DNA of 40,168 nucleotides from the NCBI GenBank assembly GCA_943359455.1, contig CALRHL010000009.1, forward strand, positions 1 to 40,168. The letters run 5' to 3'. This document shows, piece by piece, positions 26,319 through 33,886 of the stretch (the first letter of the stretch is position 1; each line of letters begins with the position of its first letter). The notes under the pieces are model-generated. The model made no database searches and was not told the DNA's origin. It was given only the letters and a program-made list of their open reading frames with translations. A program made the position numbers and the translations under genes. The DNA is from Candidatus Uhrbacteria bacterium RIFOXYB12_FULL_58_10 (GTDB lineage Bacteria; Patescibacteriota; Patescibacteriia; UBA9934; GWF2-40-263).

Positions 26319-26839
26319 CCGATCGAAAAAACTTCGCCTTCATCGACAGCCAGAATTTGAACCTCGCCATTCGCGCGCAAGGATGGTTTTTGAGCTTCCG
26401 GAAATTTCGAGTGTATCTGAGAGAAAAATACGGCGTGGATCGCGCTTACATGTTCATTGGTTTTATCCAAGGGAATCAAAGCCTGTATAACGCATTGCAG
26501 GAAGCAGGTTTCATCTGCGTCTTTCGACCTACGTTGACTTACAAGGACGGGACGACCAAAGGAAATTGCGACGCGGAACTTGTGTTGCAAGCGATGATCG
26601 ACCTTGCGGAGTATGACCGAGCGGTCATCGTTTCTGGCGACGGTGATTTCCACTGTTTGGTAAAGTATCTGATTGAGAAGGAAAAATTAGCCGCATTGCT
26701 TATACCAGATAAACGAAAATACTCAGCCTTGTTGAAGTTCCGGATGTTCCGTCCGCATCTTCGATTTATGAACGATCTACGTGAAAAATTGCAGCATAAA
26801 AAAGAAAAGACCCCGCAAGGACGAAACCTTGAAGGGTGA
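26315..26839 (+). CDS. NYN-domain (LabA/DUF88-like) PIN-fold protein
   Basis: AFIDSQNLNLAIR, AVIVSGDGDFHCLVKYL. Confidence 0.85.
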   Translation: MTDRKNFAFIDSQNLNLAIRAQGWFLSFRKFRVYLREKYGVDRAYMFIGFIQGNQSLYNALQEAGFICVFRPTLTYKDGTTKGNCDAELVLQAMIDLAEYDRAVIVSGDGDFHCLVKYLIEKEKLAALLIPDKRKYSALLKFRMFRPHLRFMNDLREKLQHKKEKTPQGRNLEG

Positions 26840-26970
26840 TCTTTTCCGTTGGTGATCTGCCATGATAATATCAGAGTGTTTCGTTCTTGTCAAATCAATT
26901 CAGGGCTCGCATCTCGGTCTGCTTTATCCGTGGCGGACAGGGAAACGAGCTGTGGAATAGTGGGCTTTTC

Positions 26971-27036
26971 GGGTCTAATTTGACGGTTTCCCCTTGCGCA
27001 TCCGCGCATAAGTTTAAGAAGTGTCATGGGAAATAG
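26971..27036 (+). pseudogene. Remnant of a SEC-C motif
   Basis: Frame reads GSNLTVSPCASAHKFKKCHGK* versus intact SecA tail [20 protein letters not shown]. Confidence 0.6.
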
Positions 27037-27042
27037 ACATGT

Positions 27043-27696
27043 ATGAGACTTCTTCTCACATCTGGTGGTATTACAAATGCATCGATTGCAAAAGCATTGT
27101 TTGATTTGGTTGGAAAGAAACCTGAGGATACGTCCGTTGTTTTTATTCCGACCGCTTCGAATATGGAGGTTGGGGACAAGAGTTGGTTTATTCAGGATCT
27201 CGTGAATCTGCAAAAACTGAATTTTAAATGCATTGACATTGCGGATATTTCTGCGGTTCCTGAAACGATCTGGAAACCAAAATTCGACATGGCTGATGTT
27301 TTATTTTTTGAAGGAGGGAATACGTTTCATTTGATGAAGTGGATCAATCAGTCGGGTCTCGCATCTGTTTTACCAGACTATTTGAAGACAAAAGTGTATG
27401 TTGGAGTGAGTGCTGGGAGCATGGTGGCGTGTCCTGATTTACTTTTGAAAATGTCGCAGATTATCTATGACGAAGATTTGAATGAGAAAGTGAATATGCC
27501 AGCTCTCAACCTCGTAGATTTTTATATTCTTCCACATTTAAACTCCGATTATTTTACAAAGTTGCGTGAGTCTAATATTCGTGCGGCAGCAAAAGGAATC
27601 ACAAAAACGGTCTATGCACTCGATGATCAGTCCGCGGTACAGGTGGTCGATGGGGAAGTGAAGGTTATCAGTGAAGGAGAGTGGTTTGAAGTGTAA
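27043..27696 (+). CDS. Peptidase E-like (S51) protein
   Basis: FFEGGNTFHLMKW, VGVSAGSMVACPD. Confidence 0.87.
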   Translation: MRLLLTSGGITNASIAKALFDLVGKKPEDTSVVFIPTASNMEVGDKSWFIQDLVNLQKLNFKCIDIADISAVPETIWKPKFDMADVLFFEGGNTFHLMKWINQSGLASVLPDYLKTKVYVGVSAGSMVACPDLLLKMSQIIYDEDLNEKVNMPALNLVDFYILPHLNSDYFTKLRESNIRAAAKGITKTVYALDDQSAVQVVDGEVKVISEGEWFEV

Positions 27697-27751
27697 TCCC
27701 CATTGACATCCATCGTTCTATCAGGCAGGGTGGTTTATCACCCATACTTAT

Positions 27752-28840
27752 ATGAATATGCGACAAACTATTTCACTTTTTGCAGTCTTTTTTACGCTTT
27801 CTGGGCTTGTTCCAGTGGTGAATGCTTCGCATACCGTGGATGTTGATACCAACGAGACCAATTACGCTCCTTCTGTTGATGATTGGACGGAGTATGGCGC
27901 GGTGGATGTTTTGTCTGATGACCGTGTAATGATTTCGAAAACCTCGAGTCGTGATGGATATGTGTATACCGATGTGGACGTTTCGAACTCCAACGAGGAT
28001 GATTACGCATTGTTTGTGTCATTTACTCGCGCAGAGGATCCATATTCCGATCTATCAAACGGAGAGGAAAATATCACTGGACTGCCTTATCTGTACGCGT
28101 ATTTTCTTGATGATGACAATGGAGTGATTGAGTACATGCAAGGTTCAACGATGCGTCAGTATGCCGCGAACGGTGATGCGTGGAATGTGCGTTGGGGATA
28201 TATGTCTGTTCCTGATGATACTGAATCGATGCGATTGTTTTTTAAGCAAGCATCACGCGTCGGAACAACGTCCGATGGTCGCGACGCATGGTTCTATCAG
28301 CCAGGTCTGTATTTCCTTGACAGCACAGGCGATGTTTCAGATGTGGTGGAAGCGTATTATGATGAACTTGATGATGTGGATGACTATTTTGATGGTTCTG
28401 CATCAACCACATCGTCCTCAAACGATGACGATGATGACGACGACGACCAAGACTATCCAACGGGTACACTTCTCAAATGCTCAGGCGACTCTGATGTATA
28501 TTCCATGACAAGTTCAGAGACACTGAAGTTGTATCCAGATGAAGATACATTCTATGCATGGGGAAATTCATTTCTCGATGTGAAAACAATTTCTTGCTCA
28601 AAACTAGATGACTATCGTGTGAGCGGGGAGTGGACATATGAGCGCGCGGATTATCTTGTAAAGTTTCGCAATCAAGCCGCGGTTTACACACTTGATAATG
28701 ATTATTATCTCCGCTTGATTCCAGACGAAGAAACCGCACGCGATATGTTTGGCTCACGTTGGACAGGTCTCATTGTAGAATATTCCGAAAGCAAAAAGGG
28801 AAATTTCTACTTCAGCGCCCCGCATGAATCAACAGACTAA
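27752..28840 (+). CDS. Secreted protein with Asp-rich linker and C-terminal surface-protein-like repeats
   Basis: N-terminal signal peptide; STTSSSNDDDDDDDDQDYPTGTLLK; VYSMTSSETLKLYPDEDTFYAWGNSF and VYTLDNDYYLRLIPDEETARDMFG repeats. Confidence 0.7.
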   Translation: MNMRQTISLFAVFFTLSGLVPVVNASHTVDVDTNETNYAPSVDDWTEYGAVDVLSDDRVMISKTSSRDGYVYTDVDVSNSNEDDYALFVSFTRAEDPYSDLSNGEENITGLPYLYAYFLDDDNGVIEYMQGSTMRQYAANGDAWNVRWGYMSVPDDTESMRLFFKQASRVGTTSDGRDAWFYQPGLYFLDSTGDVSDVVEAYYDELDDVDDYFDGSASTTSSSNDDDDDDDDQDYPTGTLLKCSGDSDVYSMTSSETLKLYPDEDTFYAWGNSFLDVKTISCSKLDDYRVSGEWTYERADYLVKFRNQAAVYTLDNDYYLRLIPDEETARDMFGSRWTGLIVEYSESKKGNFYFSAPHESTD

Positions 28841-28849
28841 TTTCCAAAG

Positions 28850-29010
28850 GGGACCTCTGCAAAAGTCATGTGCGAGGTCAAATCGAGACAGATTCGCATG
28901 ACACACATGAACGATTTCGAGGTGATATGCAGATATCATTGAGGAATCGTGAATGTGTGTCATGCGAATATGGCCGATTTGAAGCCGTGCATGACTTTTG
29001 CAGAGGTCCC
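28850..29010. mobile_element. 161-bp palindromic structured element, copy 1 (MITE-like)
   Basis: 21-bp perfect terminal inverted repeat GGGACCTCTGCAAAAGTCATG/CATGACTTTTGCAGAGGTCCC; flanking AAAG direct repeats (28846-28849, 29011-29014). Confidence 0.82.
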
Positions 29011-29132
29011 AAAGCCGATCTGACATATGTTGGGTCGGTTTTTTGGTATGTGGATAACTGGCAATTTAGACAGTTTTTGATGGTGAGCTGACGTGCTATT
29101 CTGTGAACGTTAATTCGTTATGGAGGAACTTT

Positions 29133-30158
29133 ATGCCAAAAGTCCAAGCAGAATACATCTGGCTCGATGGGTATAAACCAACGGCAAATCTTCGTTCAAA
29201 AACGAAAATTCTTGATGTCATGCCGAATTCGGTTACAGCGATTCCAGAATGGGGTTTTGACGGATCAAGCACACGACAAGCAGAAGGACACTCATCCGAT
29301 TGTCTGCTTCGACCCGTTGCGTTTTATCATGACCCGATTCGTGGAGGAGAAAATATTTTAGTGATGTGTGAGGTTTTTAATGCGGACGGAACACCTCATG
29401 CAACGAACACGCGTGCTCGACTTCGAAAGGTCGCAGAAAAGTATGCGGACTATGATGCATGGTTTGGAATTGAACAGGAATATGTGTTGATGGAAAATGG
29501 TCGTCCGCTTGGCTGGCCTAAGGATGGGTTTCCTGAGCCCCAAGGTGGCTATTACACAGCTGTTGGTGCGGGAAATATTGCCGGTCGCAACTTGATCGAA
29601 TTGCACACACAAGCCTGTCTTGATGCACGACTCAGCATTGCTGGAACCAACGCAGAGGTAATGCTTGGCCAATGGGAATATCAAATTGGAGCCGTTGGTC
29701 CACTTGCTGTCTCTGATGAACTTTGGGTTGCCCGTTGGTTGCTTCAGCGTCTGGGGGAGCGGTTCGGTGTCTCTGTGACACTTGATGCAAAACCGGTTTC
29801 TGGTGATTGGAACGGTTCAGGCGCTCACACAAATTTTAGTACAAAAGCAACGCGTGCAGAAGGTGGAATGAAAGTGATCGAAGCCGCGTGCGAAAAACTT
29901 CGAACAACACACGCACAGCATATTCGTGTGTATGGGGCAGACAATGAGAAACGTCTGACGGGATTACACGAAACGTGTGGAATCAATGAATTCAAATACG
30001 GAGTGAGTCATCGCGGAGCATCCATTCGTATTCCAATGGCAACCGCTCATGCTGGACGAGGCTATTTCGAAGACCGTCGGCCAGCCGCAAATATGGATCC
30101 GTACCTTGTCACGACCGCTCTGCTTGAGACCGTCTGCGGGGAAGGATTCCAGGGGTAG
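29133..30158 (+). CDS. glnA: Glutamine synthetase, GSII (eukaryotic-like) type
   Basis: EWGFDGSSTRQAEGHSSDCLLRP, AWFGIEQEYVL, GQWEYQIG, NGSGAHTNFST; ATG 29133 after GGAGG. Confidence 0.92.
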   Translation: MPKVQAEYIWLDGYKPTANLRSKTKILDVMPNSVTAIPEWGFDGSSTRQAEGHSSDCLLRPVAFYHDPIRGGENILVMCEVFNADGTPHATNTRARLRKVAEKYADYDAWFGIEQEYVLMENGRPLGWPKDGFPEPQGGYYTAVGAGNIAGRNLIELHTQACLDARLSIAGTNAEVMLGQWEYQIGAVGPLAVSDELWVARWLLQRLGERFGVSVTLDAKPVSGDWNGSGAHTNFSTKATRAEGGMKVIEAACEKLRTTHAQHIRVYGADNEKRLTGLHETCGINEFKYGVSHRGASIRIPMATAHAGRGYFEDRRPAANMDPYLVTTALLETVCGEGFQG

Positions 30159-30265
30159 ATTGACCAAACTGCTTTTTTCTGTAATAATCGGCGCTCTCGA
30201 TCGTTTTTGAGAGTGTCGATTTTGTTGTATTTTGCAGCAAAACGATAACCCATTCAGGAGAAACC

Positions 30266-31681
30266 ATGTTGGTTCTTTCAATTTTTGCCTGCACTCCGAC
30301 CTACATCACGAATACGTACGTGTACGAACTTCCGTCTGAAGACGAGTATGTCCGCGACACAGGGATCGAACAGGTCGGCGGGGAAGAGGATTCGGGCGGG
30401 TCGTTCGCAGATCCAGATGCGCTCACCTCCGAGCTGTTCACTGCTGAAGGACTTTCGTTCTGGTTCGAGGTCAGCGACGAACAACGCACGACCATGAACG
30501 AGAACTGGCAGAATTCGTGGTACTACGGATACGGGTACGCGTATCAGGTCGAGACGGAAACCAACGATGCGACCTACGCGGATTCGATGGTGGTGGAAGA
30601 CCCGAGCTTGGCGGTCCGTGCCGATTTTGGAAAGATCGAGTTCGATCTCACCGGACAGTCCACTGGAATGGTTTGGGACCCGGAAGAGCCAACGTCTATC
30701 CCCGCGTTTCGTATCGATGTTGGAGAGTTCCAGGACAACCTGTTGATCGGCGCGGAAGACAGGCGCTGGCTCGCCTTTCACAACGGAATGATCACACGAG
30801 TCATGTCCGAGCCGATCGCGTACAAGGTGATGGCCGCGATGGGCGAGACCGTTCCGAGAACGAACTTTGTCTGGGTCGGATCCAGTGTGTGGGGCGAGGA
30901 CATCCGGATTCCGTATGTGCTTGTCGAGAAGTACAAGATCGATTGGTGCACGGAGCATTCCGAAACGCTCGGCGGATGCCAGGCGATGTGGGAAAGCTTC
31001 GGGGACTTCAACGACTGGTATTACTCCTACCTTATCACCAGCCAGACCTGCGAGTTCGATGAGTGTGACACGACCAATGTGTCTGCGCTCAAGGAACAGA
31101 TCGCACAGCTCGGCTACACCGATGGGTTCGAGGAAGGGACCAAGGCATACGTGAACTGGGATGCGGTGCGGCGTCAGCAGGTGCTCAACTGGTTGCTCTG
31201 GATCGGAGACGATCCGTTTCACAACACGAACAACGTGGTGTGGCTCGAAGGAGACGACGGCCGTGGTCGCTACCTCCCGTACTCAGTCGATCTCTCGGCT
31301 GGCGCGGCTGGGTGGTACACGGATACGACGTTCTATGGATGGAACACGCTCGCAAGTGGATGCCAAAGCGATGCGCACTGCATCGAGGAACTGTTCGCGG
31401 CCGGCCATCAGGCGATCGCGGACTTTCGTCTCACGCGACCCGCCGACATCGTTGACGAGGTGTGTCAGTCTCTCAACGACATGGGGATGATGCGCGACGG
31501 CGACGACATGGAGTGCACTCGGCTCCACGACTGGTACGAATCCCGCGCCGACGAAGCGACGGCAGAACTCCGTCTCGTCGAGAATCAATACTCGTCCGGC
31601 TGTTCAGACACAGGAATGGTCCTCTGGGGAGGCGGAAACGACACTGGCAGTTCTTCTGCTCCATGCGACACAGGTTTCTAA
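30266..31681 (+). CDS. Lipoprotein, CotH-kinase-like
   Basis: Lipobox-like LSIFAC; AGGAG RBS; CotH-like order (SEPIAYKVMAAMGETVPRTNFVWV ... LVEKYKID ... IGDDPFHNTNNVVW ... YLPYSVDLS). Confidence 0.55.
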   Translation: MLVLSIFACTPTYITNTYVYELPSEDEYVRDTGIEQVGGEEDSGGSFADPDALTSELFTAEGLSFWFEVSDEQRTTMNENWQNSWYYGYGYAYQVETETNDATYADSMVVEDPSLAVRADFGKIEFDLTGQSTGMVWDPEEPTSIPAFRIDVGEFQDNLLIGAEDRRWLAFHNGMITRVMSEPIAYKVMAAMGETVPRTNFVWVGSSVWGEDIRIPYVLVEKYKIDWCTEHSETLGGCQAMWESFGDFNDWYYSYLITSQTCEFDECDTTNVSALKEQIAQLGYTDGFEEGTKAYVNWDAVRRQQVLNWLLWIGDDPFHNTNNVVWLEGDDGRGRYLPYSVDLSAGAAGWYTDTTFYGWNTLASGCQSDAHCIEELFAAGHQAIADFRLTRPADIVDEVCQSLNDMGMMRDGDDMECTRLHDWYESRADEATAELRLVENQYSSGCSDTGMVLWGGGNDTGSSSAPCDTGF

Positions 31682-31761
31682 CCCGTGTCTTTTTTTGCTT
31701 GACTGTTATGTGGTAGAGTATCTTCGATATGAAACGAGCTTTGTTAAACTAACATACATTT

Positions 31762-32226
31762 ATGTCACTCTCCATCGGCGACAAAGCCCCCCTGTTCGAA
31801 CTTCCAGATCAGGACGGTAATACTCACGCGCTTTCTGATCAGATAGGAAAGACAGTGCTCTTGTATTTCTACCCGAAAGACGACACACCAGGCTGCAAAA
31901 AAGAAGCGTGCACGATTCGCGACAACTGGGGCGCATTCAAGAAGGCCGGGATCGTTGTGTTCGGTGTCAGCGTCGACACGGTCGCGAAGCACAAAAAATT
32001 CGTCAACAAGTACGACCTTCCATTCACACTTCTCGCGGATGTAGACAAGACGCTCGTGAACGCCTATGGCGTATGGGCGAAAAAGAAATTCATGGGCCGC
32101 GAGTACATGGGGATCAATCGCTGGTCGTTTTTGATCGGACCAGACGGTCGTATTGCAAAAATCTATACAGACGTAAAACCATCCGATCACGCCGGTGAAG
32201 TTCTCCTTGATGCAAAAGGCTTATGA
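31762..32226 (+). CDS. bcp: Thioredoxin-dependent thiol peroxidase (Bcp/peroxiredoxin Q)
   Basis: YFYPKDDTPGCKKEACTIRD. Confidence 0.95.
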   Translation: MSLSIGDKAPLFELPDQDGNTHALSDQIGKTVLLYFYPKDDTPGCKKEACTIRDNWGAFKKAGIVVFGVSVDTVAKHKKFVNKYDLPFTLLADVDKTLVNAYGVWAKKKFMGREYMGINRWSFLIGPDGRIAKIYTDVKPSDHAGEVLLDAKGL

Positions 32227-32759
32227 TCACATTCGTTACGGGGAATCCGAATAAATTGAAGGAGATTCAAGCGATTTTAGCTGAGGTGGAATTGGTTGCT
32301 CGCGCCGTTGAAATTGAGGAAATTCAGTCGATGAATCTAAGGGAAATTGTCCAAGCAAAGGCTGGGGCGGCGTTTTTGTCAGTTGACGGTCCAGTGATTG
32401 TTGAAGATGTGAGTTTTGAGTTGGCTGCACTTGGCGGAATGCCTGGGCCTTTTGTAAAATGGTGGGAAAAGGCAGCGGGATATGAGACCGCATTGCTCGT
32501 GTGTAAGCAGACAGGAAATTTTTCCGCGATCGCGAAGTGTGGAGCTGCGTTTTTTGATGGAAAACGATTTGAATATGTTGAAGGGTGTGTGAACGGACGA
32601 TTAACAGATAAATCAGATGGTGATGGATTTGGGTTCGATTTTTATTTCGTGCCGGATGGCTACGATAAAACGTTTGCCGAGCTTGGCTCAGAAATAAAAA
32701 ATCAAATCTCACATCGCGCCTGTGCACTCAAAGCGTTAGAAGAAAAACTACCCGTATGA
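32223..32759 (+). CDS. Ham1/RdgB-like non-canonical purine NTP pyrophosphatase
   Basis: ITFVTGNPNKLKEIQAIL, FVKWWEK, DGDGFGFDFYFVPDG. Confidence 0.85.
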   Translation: MITFVTGNPNKLKEIQAILAEVELVARAVEIEEIQSMNLREIVQAKAGAAFLSVDGPVIVEDVSFELAALGGMPGPFVKWWEKAAGYETALLVCKQTGNFSAIAKCGAAFFDGKRFEYVEGCVNGRLTDKSDGDGFGFDFYFVPDGYDKTFAELGSEIKNQISHRACALKALEEKLPV

Positions 32760-33193
32760 AACGAGGGGTTGATCATATCGGAGTTGCTTGTGTATTTATC
32801 TGTCACGATGGACAGGGGAATATTTTGATGCACAAGCGAAGTATGAATTGTCGGGACGAGCAAGGTGTATGGGATTGTGGAGCGGGTTCAATGGAATTTG
32901 GTGAAACGTTTGAGGAAACGGTACGTCGTGAGTTGATGGAGGAATATCATGTTGTCCCGATAGACCTACATCAGTTGTATGTCAAAAATACTCTTCGAGA
33001 AAATGGGGAAACACCAACACACTGGGTGCATGTGATTTATGCTGTTCGTATTGATCCAACTACCGCAGCGATCGGTGAACCAGATAAAATGGACGGTATC
33101 GGTTGGTTCCCACTCAACGCCCTGCCAGATCCACTTCACTCAGCTCTCGCGAGCCATCTTCCAAGTCTCACGCGATTCCTATCACAGGTATGA
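32756..33193 (+). CDS. NUDIX hydrolase
   Basis: Nudix box GSMEFGETFEETVRRELMEEY. Confidence 0.92.
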   Translation: MKRGVDHIGVACVFICHDGQGNILMHKRSMNCRDEQGVWDCGAGSMEFGETFEETVRRELMEEYHVVPIDLHQLYVKNTLRENGETPTHWVHVIYAVRIDPTTAAIGEPDKMDGIGWFPLNALPDPLHSALASHLPSLTRFLSQV

Positions 33194-33582
33194 ACTTTAA
33201 AAAAAATCCCGGTCTTCCTTTTTTAATCGTCTGGCTCACGATCATTATTATTGGATCCATCACGGTTTTGATGTATCCTGTGTACATGATCCCGTTTGTC
33301 ATCGAGCTTTTTATCATTATCAACATCTCCACTTTTTTTCTCTACGCTCTCGATAAACTTCTTGCATCCGCACAGACAAGACGTGTGCCTGAACGAACGT
33401 TGCACCTCACTGCATTTTTATTCGGTTCACCCGGCGCGCTCCTCGCGATGAACTTATTTCGACACAAAACTCAAAAAACATCGTTCCAACTCATGCTCGC
33501 ATGGGTCGTTCTCGTTCAGGTTCTGATTGCGACTGCCATTGTTTATTATTTATACCCATCATTTTTTAATTTTTTACAGTAG
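33190..33582 (+). CDS. DUF1294-like membrane protein
   Basis: YALDKLLASAQTRRVPERTLHLTAFLFGSPGALLAMNLFRHKTQKTSF. Confidence 0.82.
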   Translation: MNFKKNPGLPFLIVWLTIIIIGSITVLMYPVYMIPFVIELFIIINISTFFLYALDKLLASAQTRRVPERTLHLTAFLFGSPGALLAMNLFRHKTQKTSFQLMLAWVVLVQVLIATAIVYYLYPSFFNFLQ

Positions 33583-33649
33583 GGACCTCTGGATAACCCT
33601 TCTTGCTCAAACACATCGGTCGGTAGTAAACTACCGATCGTTATGATTA

Positions 33650-33810
33650 GAGACCTCTGCAAAAGTCCAGTGCGAGGCCACATCGAGTCAGATTCGTGTC
33701 GAACGCATGAATGATTTCGAGGTGATATGCAGATATCATTGAGGAATCGTGAATGCGTTCGGCGCGAAGATGGCCGATGTGGAGCCGTGCTGGACTTTTG
33801 CAGAGGTCTC
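33650..33810. mobile_element. 161-bp palindromic structured element, copy 2 (MITE-like)
   Basis: GAGACCTCTGCAAAAGTCCAG/CTGGACTTTTGCAGAGGTCTC ends; flanking ATTA direct repeats (33646-33649, 33811-33814). Confidence 0.82.
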
Positions 33811-33824
33811 ATTAGTAATTCATA

Positions 33825-33884
33825 GGGACTTTCGGCTCGCCCATAGGGCTATGCCCGAGGGTCCCGTCTGACTGAACGCCACTA
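33825..33884 (+). promoter_or_regulatory. Structured leader upstream of secD
   Basis: GGGAC-tt-TCGG..GCCC-ata-GGGC..CCGA-g-GTCCC stem plus GCCAC-TAAA-GTGGC. Confidence 0.4.
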
Positions 33885-33886
33885 AA

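Noticed and set aside
33582-33600. AGGGACCTCTGGATAACCC as a partial third copy of the 161-bp element
   Set aside because: Only ~9 nt of the end matches and no direct repeat or partner end could be identified.
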